From Sulfitobacter sp. HGT1 (GTDB taxonomy: Bacteria; Pseudomonadota; Alphaproteobacteria; Rhodobacterales; Rhodobacteraceae): 64,000 bases of DNA. The notes below the pieces were generated by a model, which made no database searches, was not told the DNA's origin, and saw only the letters and a program-made list of their open reading frames with translations. Where the stretch lies: NCBI RefSeq assembly GCF_013282155.1, contig NZ_BLWI01000004.1:28915-92914 (forward strand). The letters run 5' to 3'. Of this stretch, positions 49,925 to 58,779 are shown piece by piece; the first letter of the stretch is position 1; every line of letters starts with the position of its first letter. The position numbers were made by a program, and so were the translations under genes.

Positions 49925-51106
49925 ATGAAACGACAGGATATTGATATCCCCAAAGACCGGCTGACCGGTGTCCTGCGACGCGGGGCGGTCAAAAAACACG
50001 TGGCGGCGATTCATGTGTCGGGTAAACTGACGCTGCTGCAACGCAAGTTGAGCAACGTATTGTTGCTGAACGCCTATGACACGCTGACCAGCCAACAGGT
50101 CCACATGATCGACGCGCGCACCTTGTGTCTGATGATCGGCTATAATTCCAACGATATGGATACGCTGAAACAGTCCTTGCGCGGGCTGGCTGAAACCGTG
50201 GCGGAATGGGATATGCTGGATGATAAGGGCCAGCAGGAATGGGGCGTTTCCAGCTTGCTGAGCTATGCCAAGCTGAAGGGCGGGGTATGTGAATATGCGT
50301 ATTCCCCTGCATTAGCGTCTAAACTGAACGACCCTAAAGTGTTCGCGCTGATCAATTTGAACATCCAGCGCCGGTTCACCAGCGGTCACGCCTTGGCGCT
50401 CTATGAGAATTGCTATCGGTTTGTTCGCACGGGCAGCACCGGCTGGTGGTCGCTTGATCTGTTCCGGCGGCTTATGGGGGTCGAAGACAGCGCCTATTAC
50501 GCGGTCTACAAGCAGCTGAACGCCAAGATCATCAAACCCGCCGTGGCCGAGGTGAACAAAACGTCGAACATTGTGGTCACGCCTGAAATTCGCAAACGCG
50601 GGCGGGCGGTCACGGATATTCGGTTCAAGATCACCGAAAACCCGCAGCTTGCCATTCTGGATCTGGATGACGGTGAAGGCGTGCGTAAATCGGATGTTTA
50701 CAGCCGGTTGCAAGCCTTGGGGGTCAGCGACCGTCTGGCGCGCCAGTGGATCGCCGAACATGGCGAGGATCATGTTGGCGACAAGATTACCTATGTGGCG
50801 GGGCAGGGGGGCGTGCAAAACCCCGTGGGTTACCTGACAGCAGCGCTGCGCGACGATTTCAAGGCCGAAGCCCCCGTTGCCAAACCGACCAGCGCCCGCG
50901 CAAAGCTGTTGGAGCGGGTGCGCGATCTGGTTGCCGCACGCACGCCCACACAGCGCGATGCCGACCGGCGGCTGTTTATGTCGATGATCGACACGGCTGA
51001 TGCGCGGGCGGACTTTGAACGGCACGGATGGATGTCGGCGCTGAACACCAAAGCGATCAAGGCATTCTGGCAAGACCTGCATCCTGACGCATTTGATGAT
51101 ATTTAG
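49925..51106 (+). CDS. rep: Replication initiator, Rep_3 superfamily
   Basis: A 393-residue initiator with two winged-helix domains of the Rep_3 (PF01051) type. The first includes LTLLQRKLSNVLLLNAYDTL and LCLMIGYNSNDMDTLKQSL; the second includes GHALALYENCYRF and LMGVEDSAYYAVYKQLNAKI, with the basic EIRKRGRAVTDIRFKI. The C-terminal third is a variable extension. The ATG at 49925 follows AAGGGG and sits 62 bases past the inverted half-iterons; an upstream in-frame ATG at 49823 would run through the operator. It binds the adjacent iterons to start replication. Roseobacter plasmids with this type of initiator and parAB are common. Confidence 0.9.
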   Translation: MKRQDIDIPKDRLTGVLRRGAVKKHVAAIHVSGKLTLLQRKLSNVLLLNAYDTLTSQQVHMIDARTLCLMIGYNSNDMDTLKQSLRGLAETVAEWDMLDDKGQQEWGVSSLLSYAKLKGGVCEYAYSPALASKLNDPKVFALINLNIQRRFTSGHALALYENCYRFVRTGSTGWWSLDLFRRLMGVEDSAYYAVYKQLNAKIIKPAVAEVNKTSNIVVTPEIRKRGRAVTDIRFKITENPQLAILDLDDGEGVRKSDVYSRLQALGVSDRLARQWIAEHGEDHVGDKITYVAGQGGVQNPVGYLTAALRDDFKAEAPVAKPTSARAKLLERVRDLVAARTPTQRDADRRLFMSMIDTADARADFERHGWMSALNTKAIKAFWQDLHPDAFDDI

Positions 51107-51148
51107 CTTTGATCATCTCAATCAAAATAGGTATGAGCATTTCACAAC

Positions 51149-51225
51149 GGTCCCGTAGCTCAACTGGATAGAGCACCTGACTTCTAATCAGGATGTTGGG
51201 GGTTCGAGTCCTCCCGGGATCGCCA
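51149..51225 (+). tRNA. tRNA-Arg (anticodon UCU)
   Basis: A full 77-base cloverleaf. The acceptor arms GGTCCCG and CGGGATC pair over seven bases, followed by discriminator G and an encoded CCA. The anticodon stem CCTGA/TCAGG encloses the loop CTTCTAA with anticodon TCT at 51183-51185, and the T arm contains GGTTCGAGTCC. It decodes AGA (and AGG by wobble). It lies 42 bases after rep. A tRNA gene is unusual on an ordinary plasmid and suggests a chromid or an integration site. Confidence 0.95.
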
Positions 51226-51494
51226 ATGGTTTGGCAACTGTCGTTTTCGCGGTGCCGACGTTGCTTTTACTTCCCTCATGACCTGTTGCCGCCCAAAAAA
51301 GCCGCAAGCGAGCTAAGACCTGCCAGTTTACGCGGGGGTCTCATGCGAAAACTCGCCTGTTCTCAAGCGGTTCGGCATATTTATGTGGCGGTGCAGCGAA
51401 ACCGGACATATTGGGTCACAGACCATGCATTCTCCCCGCGACTCAGTCGTTTGTGCAGGGTACCAGCCTTCTTCAATTTAGTTATTGGGTTTCA
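51226..51494. other. Intergenic region before opgG
   Basis: About 270 bases between the tRNA and opgG. I see no convincing gene; in-frame ATGs upstream of the opgG start give a poor N-terminus. It should hold the promoter of the opg operon, but no clear -35/-10 pair was recognised. Confidence 0.4.
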
Positions 51495-53147
51495 ATGTCT
51501 ATAAAATCCAGGTCTTCGCAAACGGGCCTCCTGCATCCCAGCCGCCGGGCTGTCTTGGGCGCTCTCTCCAGTTCTGTTGCCGCTGTCGCTTTTACGCACG
51601 GTGCTTTTGCGCAGGATGATGTAACGCGTGTTTCACCAGCGCAGCAGGGCGCGGTTGAAACACAATCCCCCGCCATTGCTGCCCCGCTGCCGTTTTCCTT
51701 TGACTGGCTTGATGCACGCATGAAAGAGGCGGCGCAGGCAGAATATGTTGCACCATCCGATGCCCCCGAAGTCATCGCTGACCTTGATTACGATGACTAC
51801 CGCAAGATCCAGTTTGACCCGAAACGTGCCCGTTGGGCGGATAATGGGGTGTTGTTCCACCTGCACGCGTTCCATCCCGGCTGGCTGTACAAACAAACCG
51901 TCGCCGTTCACGAAGTGGTCGATGGAATTCAAACCCCGATGGAATTTTCGACCGACGATTTCCTGTATTATGACGACCTTGCCCCGGGCGTGCCGCAGCA
52001 TGTCCCGTTACCGGGTGTGGCCGGGTTTCGCCTGAATACCTCCCTGAACCGGGCTGATATGTTTGATGAACTGGTCGCCTTTGCCGGGGCGTCCTATTTC
52101 AGGGCATTGGCGCGCAACAGCAGCTACGGTCTTTCGGCGCGTGGTCTTGCGATCAACACCGGGCTTGGCGGCGAAGAGGAATTTCCCCGCTTTACTGCGT
52201 TCTGGCTTGAACGCCCGAATGCAGGCCAGGAAGACGTTGTGATGTATGCGTCGCTTGACAGCCCGTCATGCACCGGTGCGTACAAGTTTGTCATTCGACC
52301 CGGGGCGGAGACGACCATTGATGTCACCGCCAAGCTGCATTTTCGCAAGGACGTGGAACAGTTGGGTGTCGCTGCGCTGACCTCGATGTTCCTGTTTGAT
52401 GAAAAGAACAGTGATACCTTCGATGATTACCGACCGCAGGTTCATGACAGCAACGCCTTGATGGTGGTGCGGACGGATGGAGATGTGTTGTGGCGCCCGC
52501 TGAACAACCCGCCCCGTCTGGGCAGTACCTATCTTAACGAACCCAACCTCAAATCATTTGGCCTGATCCAGCGGGACCGCGATTTTACCGATTACCAAGA
52601 CGCCGGTGCGCAGTATCACGACCGCCCTTCGGTATTGATTGAACCGCAAGGGGATTGGGGTGTTGGCGCGATCCGTCTGGTCGAGATCCCTTCGGACCTT
52701 GAGGGTAACGACAATATCGTCAGCTTTTGGGTGCCGTCCGAAATGCCGCGCGCAGGCGAAAGCCGCGACTATTCCTATCGGTTGCGGTGGGGTACGCTTG
52801 GCACCAACCGTGACGGTGATCGTGCATGGATTGTCAGCACGCTCGCAGGCAAGGGCGGGACATCAGGCGTGTCCGGCACCAAGGAATCGCTGCGCAAATT
52901 TGTCATCGATTTTGACGGCGGCTTGATGGCCGATCTGCCCGCAGACGCCAAGATGGAACCCGTCGTCACCTTGTCACACGGCAAGATCCAGCATATCGCC
53001 CTGTCCAAAATCGAAAACACCACCAAGTGGCGGTTGGTTATTGATGTAGATGGCGAAAACGAGCGTCTGGTGGAGCTTGTCGCCCATGTGGCCGGTTATG
53101 GCCGCAAGTTGACCGAAACCTGGATTTACCAATGGATGCGCCCATGA
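51495..53147 (+). CDS. opgG: Periplasmic glucan biosynthesis protein OpgG
   Basis: A 550-residue OpgG/MdoG protein, required for backbone structuring of osmoregulated periplasmic glucans. The N-terminal signal has a twin-arginine motif SRRAVLGAL (16-24) and cleavage near AFA-Q at 39, so export by the Tat system is expected. The mature part has FPRFTAFWLERP and the long beta-sandwich with NIVSFWVPSEMP. The ATG at 51495 is chosen because the signal peptide begins there; upstream in-frame codons would add 28 unrelated residues. The end overlaps the next small gene by 4 bases. Confidence 0.92.
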   Translation: MSIKSRSSQTGLLHPSRRAVLGALSSSVAAVAFTHGAFAQDDVTRVSPAQQGAVETQSPAIAAPLPFSFDWLDARMKEAAQAEYVAPSDAPEVIADLDYDDYRKIQFDPKRARWADNGVLFHLHAFHPGWLYKQTVAVHEVVDGIQTPMEFSTDDFLYYDDLAPGVPQHVPLPGVAGFRLNTSLNRADMFDELVAFAGASYFRALARNSSYGLSARGLAINTGLGGEEEFPRFTAFWLERPNAGQEDVVMYASLDSPSCTGAYKFVIRPGAETTIDVTAKLHFRKDVEQLGVAALTSMFLFDEKNSDTFDDYRPQVHDSNALMVVRTDGDVLWRPLNNPPRLGSTYLNEPNLKSFGLIQRDRDFTDYQDAGAQYHDRPSVLIEPQGDWGVGAIRLVEIPSDLEGNDNIVSFWVPSEMPRAGESRDYSYRLRWGTLGTNRDGDRAWIVSTLAGKGGTSGVSGTKESLRKFVIDFDGGLMADLPADAKMEPVVTLSHGKIQHIALSKIENTTKWRLVIDVDGENERLVELVAHVAGYGRKLTETWIYQWMRP

Positions 53148-53359
53148 CGACCCAACGCTCAGGTGCCCTGATGTCCGATATTTCTGTGTGTGAAAGCCGC
53201 ACCGCGCTGATTTTGCGCGACGCGGCTTTGCCGGATGCGCCCATGGCCATGCCCCAGCAGGTGATCGAAATGGCACATATTGCCGTGACAGAGACCAAGC
53301 TGCGGCGGTTTCTGGCTGGTGTGATCCAAAGCTTCGGCCCCGCGGCGCGCGGCCGCTAA
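53144..53359 (+). CDS. Small hypothetical protein between opgG and opgH
   Basis: A 71-residue protein starting at an ATGA overlap with the opgG stop and ending 3 bases before opgH. It has no signal peptide or membrane segment; it contains a short helical stretch PQQVIEMAHIAVTETKLRRF. I do not recognise a family. Its exact fit between two opg genes with overlapping translation signals argues that it is real and belongs to the glucan operon, perhaps as an accessory or regulatory subunit. Confidence 0.7.
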   Translation: MTTQRSGALMSDISVCESRTALILRDAALPDAPMAMPQQVIEMAHIAVTETKLRRFLAGVIQSFGPAARGR

Positions 53360-53362
53360 GAG

Positions 53363-55162
53363 ATGAATACCAAGACGTCCCCAGGCGGCGTGCTTTCGGC
53401 ACGTGTCTTTGCATTGGTTGTCAGCATTGGCCTTGGGGCCGGTGCCGCTGCGCTGTTTTTGCAGTTTGGCGCGGCTGACGGTTATCAATGGGTCGATGGT
53501 GTCCGGTCTGCTTTGGTGTTTATCACAACGTTCTGGCTGGCATGGGGTGCCGTGCAATCGGTCGAGGGATTGGTCGCCAGCCGCAGACCCGCCCCGCCGA
53601 TGACTACGCCGATTACCACCCGCACTGCGATTTTGATGCCCGTCTATAACGAAGACCCCGCCGCAGTCTTTGCGCGGGTTGCTGCTATGGATGATGCGAT
53701 TGCACGGCATGGTCTGACGGAACATTTCGATTTTGCCATTCTGTCAGACACGCAAAATGATCAATTGGGCGCAGAGGAAGAACGCTGGTTCGTGCATCTG
53801 TGGGACGACCGCGCCCAAGATGCCCGCAAGGCGCAGGGCAAAGCCGTGCGGTTCTTTTACCGCCGCCGCCGCCGCAACACGGGGCGCAAGGCGGGCAATA
53901 TCCAGGACTTCTTTGAAACGTCTGGGGCGAATTACGATTTTGCCCTTATTCTGGATGCCGATAGTTTGATGGATGGGGCCACTATGGCCGAAATGGTCCG
54001 CCGGATGCAGGCCGACCCGAAATTGGGCCTGCTGCAAACCCTGCCACGGATCATCAACGCGCATTCCCGGTTTGGCCGCGCGATGCAATTCGCCGCCGGA
54101 TTCTATTCGCCTGTCTTTGCCCAGGGTCAGGCGGCGATGCAGGGGTCGACAGGCGCATTCTGGGGGCACAATGCGCTGGTTCGGGTGCGTGCCTTTGCCG
54201 AAAGCTGTGCCTTGCCCGAACTGTCCGGCCCGCCGCCTTTCGGGGGGCATATCCTGAGCCATGATTATGTCGAAGCCGCGCTTTTAGCGCGGGCGGGCTG
54301 GTCGGTGCGCGTCGATCCCGACCTTGACGGTTCCTTTGAGGAGGGGCCGGAAAATATGATCGACTTTGCCAAACGGGATCGGCGCTGGTGTCAGGGAAAC
54401 CTGCAACATATCCGCGTGATTTCTGCGCCCGGGCTGAAAGCATGGTCACGGTTCGCGTTTTTCCAAGGCATCCTGAGCTATATCGCACCGCTGTTTTGGA
54501 TGATGTTTCTTGCATCGAACCTGTATGCCACCGCGACGGCACCCGAGCCGGATTTCTTTCCCGAACCGTTCCAGTTGTTTCCCGTCTTTCCGTCCGACCA
54601 GACATCAAAGGCGGTCGGTGTGGCGGTGGGTGTTTTCGGGCTTTTGGTGCTGCCCAAGGTGTTGATCCTGCTGGATGCGGTGTTGCGCGGGCGGGTGGCG
54701 CAATTTGGCGGTGCAGTGATTGCAATGCGCGGGATGCTGCGTGAATTGTTGCTGTCGTCGATCAACGCGCCGATCATGCTGATGTGGCAAACACGCGCGG
54801 TGTTGCAAGTGCTGTCGGGGCGTGACGGGGGCTGGCCTGCGCAGACCCGCGGTGACGGCCGGCTGACGCTGATCGAAGCCTTTGCGGCTGGTTGGTGGAT
54901 TCAGCTTTGGGGGATCGGGGTGATCTTCCTGACGCATGTTTTTGCCTCTGACCTTTTGATGTGGGTATTGCCGATCGGTATTCCGTTGCTGTTGGCCCCG
55001 CTCGTGATCTGGCTCAGCTCGCACCCCTCGGACGGGCCGGTGTTTCTGACACCCGAAGAAGCCGCGCTGCCGCAGGTGGTCGCGGATCATCAGCGGATCA
55101 TGGGCAAATGGTTGGACAGATCAGCCGCATCCCTTGCCCCTGCCGCACAAATTTCTGCCTGA
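53363..55162 (+). CDS. opgH: Glucan glucosyltransferase OpgH
   Basis: A 599-residue inner-membrane GT2 enzyme that makes the beta-glucan backbone from UDP-glucose. Two N-terminal helices (about 12-32 and 45-65) precede the cytoplasmic catalytic domain with AILMPVYNEDP near 90, LILDADS near 195-201 (metal Asp residues) and RDRRWCQGN near 337-345 (acceptor QxxRW-type motif). Several C-terminal helices follow, ending with the MdoH-typical HPSDGPVFLTPEEAALP. Start 3 bases after the small ORF. Confidence 0.93.
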   Translation: MNTKTSPGGVLSARVFALVVSIGLGAGAAALFLQFGAADGYQWVDGVRSALVFITTFWLAWGAVQSVEGLVASRRPAPPMTTPITTRTAILMPVYNEDPAAVFARVAAMDDAIARHGLTEHFDFAILSDTQNDQLGAEEERWFVHLWDDRAQDARKAQGKAVRFFYRRRRRNTGRKAGNIQDFFETSGANYDFALILDADSLMDGATMAEMVRRMQADPKLGLLQTLPRIINAHSRFGRAMQFAAGFYSPVFAQGQAAMQGSTGAFWGHNALVRVRAFAESCALPELSGPPPFGGHILSHDYVEAALLARAGWSVRVDPDLDGSFEEGPENMIDFAKRDRRWCQGNLQHIRVISAPGLKAWSRFAFFQGILSYIAPLFWMMFLASNLYATATAPEPDFFPEPFQLFPVFPSDQTSKAVGVAVGVFGLLVLPKVLILLDAVLRGRVAQFGGAVIAMRGMLRELLLSSINAPIMLMWQTRAVLQVLSGRDGGWPAQTRGDGRLTLIEAFAAGWWIQLWGIGVIFLTHVFASDLLMWVLPIGIPLLLAPLVIWLSSHPSDGPVFLTPEEAALPQVVADHQRIMGKWLDRSAASLAPAAQISA

Positions 55163-55175
55163 ACGGTCTGGATCT

Positions 55176-56306
55176 ATGCCTCACACAAACCTTTCTGCGT
55201 CTTCGCGCGATCCGCGTCTCGATTTCTTTCGCGGGCTGGCGCTGGTGATGATTTTCATCAACCACGTTCCCGGCAACCCGCTGGAGCCGTTTACCAACCG
55301 GAATTTCGGCTTTTCCGATGCCGCCGAAGGGTTCGTTTTCATGTCCGGTATGGCGGCAGGTCTGGCCTATCCGATGGCGTTTGTCCGTTTGCCGCTGTGG
55401 CGTGCAGTTGCCAAATGCTGGGGGCGGGCCTGGACGCTGTATTCGGTGCATCTGGTGATTACGATGATCAGTTTGGCGATCATGATGGGCGCTGCCTATT
55501 GGTTTGGTGCCGAACAAATGTGGGAGGTCAACAATGTCGCCCCATGGATCGGCGCGCCCGTTCAGGCGACCATTGGCATCGCGACCTTGGGGCATCAATT
55601 CGGGTATTTAAACATCCTTCCCATGTACGCCGCGCTGTTGTTGATGACGCCGGTCATGATCCTGATCGCACAACGGAGCATGTGGATCATGCTGGCAGCG
55701 TCGTTCCTGTTATGGATCATGACCGGCGAAATGCGGCTGAACATTCCTGCATTCCCGAACGAAGGCGGGTGGTTCTTTAACCCCTTTGCATGGCAGTTTC
55801 TGTTCGCCATCGGTCTGGGTGCCGGAATGCGGTTGAAAGACGGGCAGCGCCTTGTTCCGGATGTGGGCTGGGCGAAATGGGGGTCTTTGGCGGTTTTGAT
55901 TCTTGCGCTGGCGTGGGTGAAAATCGAAAGCGTGCAGCTTCTCGGGCGCGGCGGGCTGGGGCATCTGCGTGACGTCGGTTTCCCGTTTTATATCGCGGAT
56001 TTCGACAAGACCTTTCTTGCCGCCCCGCGGTTGCTGCATATTCTGGCGCTGGTTTATTTCCTGTCGACCCAAAGCTGGGTCACGCGCCTGTCTGCCAGCC
56101 GCTGGGTCTGGCCGATCGAATTGATGGGGCGTTTCGGTCTGGCCTGTTTTGCACTGGGGACGGTTTTGTCGATCCTTGGCCAGTCGATTAAAGCGGCGCT
56201 GATCAATGATCCCTGGATATTTGATATGAGCTTTGTTTTTGCCGGGCTTGCCCTGCAAATGGTGTTTGCCCGTATCAAATGGCAGTTGGCACAAAAACCG
56301 GCCTGA
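55176..56306 (+). CDS. opgC: OpgC-type membrane acyltransferase
   Basis: A 376-residue polytopic protein of the OpgC family (acyltransferase_3-like), predicted to add succinyl or other groups to periplasmic glucans. It opens with RDPRLDFFRGLALVMIFINH, followed by about ten hydrophobic helices. The ATG at 55176 gives this conserved start; an upstream ATG inside opgH is less likely. It completes an opgG-opgH-opgC operon and converges with a monooxygenase gene, both stops falling near a shared hairpin. Confidence 0.9.
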   Translation: MPHTNLSASSRDPRLDFFRGLALVMIFINHVPGNPLEPFTNRNFGFSDAAEGFVFMSGMAAGLAYPMAFVRLPLWRAVAKCWGRAWTLYSVHLVITMISLAIMMGAAYWFGAEQMWEVNNVAPWIGAPVQATIGIATLGHQFGYLNILPMYAALLLMTPVMILIAQRSMWIMLAASFLLWIMTGEMRLNIPAFPNEGGWFFNPFAWQFLFAIGLGAGMRLKDGQRLVPDVGWAKWGSLAVLILALAWVKIESVQLLGRGGLGHLRDVGFPFYIADFDKTFLAAPRLLHILALVYFLSTQSWVTRLSASRWVWPIELMGRFGLACFALGTVLSILGQSIKAALINDPWIFDMSFVFAGLALQMVFARIKWQLAQKPA

Positions 56307-56323
56307 CGGGGTTAGTTCCCCGT
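56306..56323. terminator. Hairpin between convergent opgC and monooxygenase genes
   Basis: ACGGGG / CCCCGT with the loop TTAGTT. The last base of the opgC TGA and the TAA of the monooxygenase fall inside it. It is followed by only short T stretches, so terminator strength is uncertain. Confidence 0.45.
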
Positions 56324-58198
56324 TTGTGGTTTTAGAACAGACGCGAAAAAGCGCGTGATTCCATCATGTGCGTCCAGTGGCAGAATTTGGGCGATGTATT
56401 GATCCGGTCGGACAATCGCGATGCAGCCGTGTTTCCGGTCAATCCCGCGCATGTCAAAGATGTCTGCGGAAGGGTCGGCGCTGAACGTCTTTTCATAATC
56501 CGTGAGCCCGTATTTGCCTTTCTTCGGTAAAAGCAAGGGCGGAAGGCTGCGCAGGTTCAGATCACGGTGGGGGGCTTGATAGATCGCCCTGACATCAATC
56601 ACTGAATCACCGTCTGCCCCAGCGGGGGTCGCCCAAGTCAAAGGCGAGATATCAGAGCCTAAATAGCCACATAGGATCGTTAGATCGTGATCTTGCCCGG
56701 CAAAGGCGAGAATGCGCCAGCGGCCATCGGCCTTGAGCATGTGACCCAGTTGCACCGTCTTGGCATCGGCAATGCGGATCACGGGGGCAGAGTGAAACCG
56801 CATCCCTACCGTCAGACCGGTCGCCAGACTTTGGTGCCGCGCATCCCCGACCACCAGCGACGGTGCGTAATGCACGGATGTTCCAGCGGTGAAACGGCCC
56901 TGCTTTTGGAAGTAGCGCTGGAATTCAGCCGGATCAACAGTGTCTTCCTGCGTGGTATTGCCGGAAGCGGGGCGGGCGCTGAACATCTTGGCAAAGGCGC
57001 GATCAAAATCGATCAGCTCTTGCGCGATGGCCTGGCGTTCGGCTGAATAGCTGCGCAGGATCGTCGGATCAGACTGCCCGCGCAGGACGGCCGCTATTTT
57101 CCAACCCAGATTGAACGCATCCCCCATGGAAACGTTCATGCCTTGGCCCGCCTTGGGGCTGTGGGTGTGGCCCGCGTCACCCGCGATAAATACCCTCGGG
57201 TTCGTGTCTGTTTCAGCATCATCAAACTGATCGCACAGCCGTTGACCGATCTCGTAAACCGACCACCAAGCGACCTGTTTCACGTCAAGCGTATAGGGGG
57301 CCATGATCCGGCGGGCTGCTGCGATCAGTTGCGGTTCGGTGATGCCCTTTTGCGAGACCCGTTCGTCGGCATTCAGTTTGTCCAGCTCGATATACATGCG
57401 CACCATGTAGCCGCCTTCGCGCGGGATAATCAGGACCGACCCTTCGGAGGCGGAATGGATCACGGATTTAAGTCGAATGTCGGGAAAGTCGGTTTCCACA
57501 AGCACATCCATCACGCCCCATGCCTGATTGGCCGCATCGCCCACAAGGTCACGCCCGATTGCGTGGCGCACCCCGCTGCGGGCACCATCACACCCAATGA
57601 CATAGCGCGTTTGGATGGTTTCGGTGACAGGCTGGGCCCCGCTTGGCGCGTGTTCGATGGTAACTGTGACGGGGAAATCAGCACTGTCATCGCGGGTCAG
57701 CCCGATGAATTTGCGGTCGTAATGCGGTTCAAGCCGTCGCGGGCCTTGCCGCATCACATCTAGATAAAAGTCATGCACCCGCGCCTGGCTTAGGATCACA
57801 TGGGGCATTTCGGACAAACCTTGTTCGGTGTCTTCGATGCGGCCACTGCGGGCGATATGATTGGGGTGCGTGACATCGGGTTTCCAGAATGTCGTCTCGT
57901 TCACCCAATAGGCTTCGCGCAGCACATATTCGGCAAATCCGAAGGCCTCGAACATCTCGACCGACCGGCAGGCGATCCCGTCAGCCTGACCGATCTGCAA
58001 GGGCCCGGATTTCTGGTCGATGATGCAGGTGGAGATATCAGCGAAAGCGGATAATTGCGCAGCAAGGGTCAGGCCAGCAGGGCCGCACCCGACGATCAAC
58101 ACATCGACCTGAGCAGGGGGCGTCGCGGGATGGCCTGCGCCGACGGGTTCGGCGACATGAGGGTTGCCGGGGTGAAAGCCGTTCAGGTGGTACTGCAT
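56312..58198 (-). CDS. FAD-dependent aromatic monooxygenase (PheA/MobA/TfdB type)
   Basis: A 628-residue class A flavoprotein hydroxylase. FAD motifs are VLIVGCGPAGLTLAAQLS near 27-44, GCDGARSGVRHAIG near 215-228, and FIAGDAGHTHSPKAGQGMN near 355. A C-terminal thioredoxin-like domain of the phenol hydroxylase dimer type follows. The overall length matches phenol 2-monooxygenase and 3-hydroxybenzoate 4-monooxygenase (about 630-650). The ATG at 58198 follows GGAGCGG; the longer upstream frame would cross the MarR start. It is divergent from a MarR gene with two operator-like dyads between them. Confidence 0.88.
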   Translation of the reverse strand: MQYHLNGFHPGNPHVAEPVGAGHPATPPAQVDVLIVGCGPAGLTLAAQLSAFADISTCIIDQKSGPLQIGQADGIACRSVEMFEAFGFAEYVLREAYWVNETTFWKPDVTHPNHIARSGRIEDTEQGLSEMPHVILSQARVHDFYLDVMRQGPRRLEPHYDRKFIGLTRDDSADFPVTVTIEHAPSGAQPVTETIQTRYVIGCDGARSGVRHAIGRDLVGDAANQAWGVMDVLVETDFPDIRLKSVIHSASEGSVLIIPREGGYMVRMYIELDKLNADERVSQKGITEPQLIAAARRIMAPYTLDVKQVAWWSVYEIGQRLCDQFDDAETDTNPRVFIAGDAGHTHSPKAGQGMNVSMGDAFNLGWKIAAVLRGQSDPTILRSYSAERQAIAQELIDFDRAFAKMFSARPASGNTTQEDTVDPAEFQRYFQKQGRFTAGTSVHYAPSLVVGDARHQSLATGLTVGMRFHSAPVIRIADAKTVQLGHMLKADGRWRILAFAGQDHDLTILCGYLGSDISPLTWATPAGADGDSVIDVRAIYQAPHRDLNLRSLPPLLLPKKGKYGLTDYEKTFSADPSADIFDMRGIDRKHGCIAIVRPDQYIAQILPLDAHDGITRFFASVLKPQTGN

Positions 58199-58214
58199 AT
58201 GCCGCTCCAATCTA

Positions 58215-58233
58215 ATATGTATACTTATCATAT
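58215..58233. promoter_or_regulatory. Candidate MarR operator 1
   Basis: ATATGTATACTTATCATAT, a dyad with arms ATATG and CATAT, lies 17 bases upstream of the monooxygenase start in the divergent spacer. Confidence 0.45.
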
Positions 58234-58260
58234 AGGGGCTTTGCGCGGCAGTGTCAATTT

Positions 58261-58279
58261 GGTAAGTATGCTTATTACC
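58261..58279. promoter_or_regulatory. Candidate MarR operator 2
   Basis: GGTAAGTATGCTTATTACC, with arms GGTAA and TTACC and an inner TAAGTATGCTTA near-palindrome, lies 14 bases before the MarR ATG. Two sites suggest control of both divergent genes. Confidence 0.5.
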
Positions 58280-58292
58280 AAAGAGGTGGCAC

Positions 58293-58736
58293 ATGTCCCT
58301 GAGCCTAATGCCCGGCCATTTGATCCGGCGGTTACACCAAATTTCGACGGCGGCATTTGCCGATCACCTGAAAGCGGCAGGGATCGACATGACCTCGGTT
58401 CAGTTCGCGGCCTTGCACACCATCTGCGACACGCCGGGGGTTGATCAGGCCACGCTCGCGCTGCGCATTGCCTATGACCGCGCAACCATCGGGGGGGTCG
58501 TCGACCGGTTGGAGCGTAAAGGCTGGGTGACCCGCACCGTGAACCCCGACGACAAGCGCGCGAGACAGGTTGCGCTCACCAAGGAGGGGCAGGACGTGTT
58601 GCGCAAAGTCACCCCGATTGTCACCGCCTTGCAGGACGATATTCTGGGCGGGCTGTCTGATGCCGAACGCGCACAGTTTGTCGCGCTGGCCAGCAAGGCG
58701 GTTCGCCTGCAGGACGGGTTTGACCCATCGCGATGA
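58293..58736 (+). CDS. MarR family transcriptional regulator
   Basis: A 147-residue MarR protein. The helix-turn-helix (near 52-73) reads QATLALRIAYDRATIGGVVD and the wing contains NPDDKRARQVALT. It is divergent from the large flavin hydroxylase and heads the plus-strand run of monooxygenase, SDR, thiolase and nitronate monooxygenase. It probably senses an aromatic acid and represses the hydroxylase and itself through the two nearby dyads. Confidence 0.9.
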   Translation: MSLSLMPGHLIRRLHQISTAAFADHLKAAGIDMTSVQFAALHTICDTPGVDQATLALRIAYDRATIGGVVDRLERKGWVTRTVNPDDKRARQVALTKEGQDVLRKVTPIVTALQDDILGGLSDAERAQFVALASKAVRLQDGFDPSR

Positions 58737-58779
58737 TCTGCTAACAGATCGTAACTTTTGTACAAAGGCGGTAAATACA

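Noticed and set aside
51149..51225. tRNA gene as an attachment site of an integrated element
   Set aside because: No integrase gene and no repeated tRNA 3-prime fragment was seen in the window.
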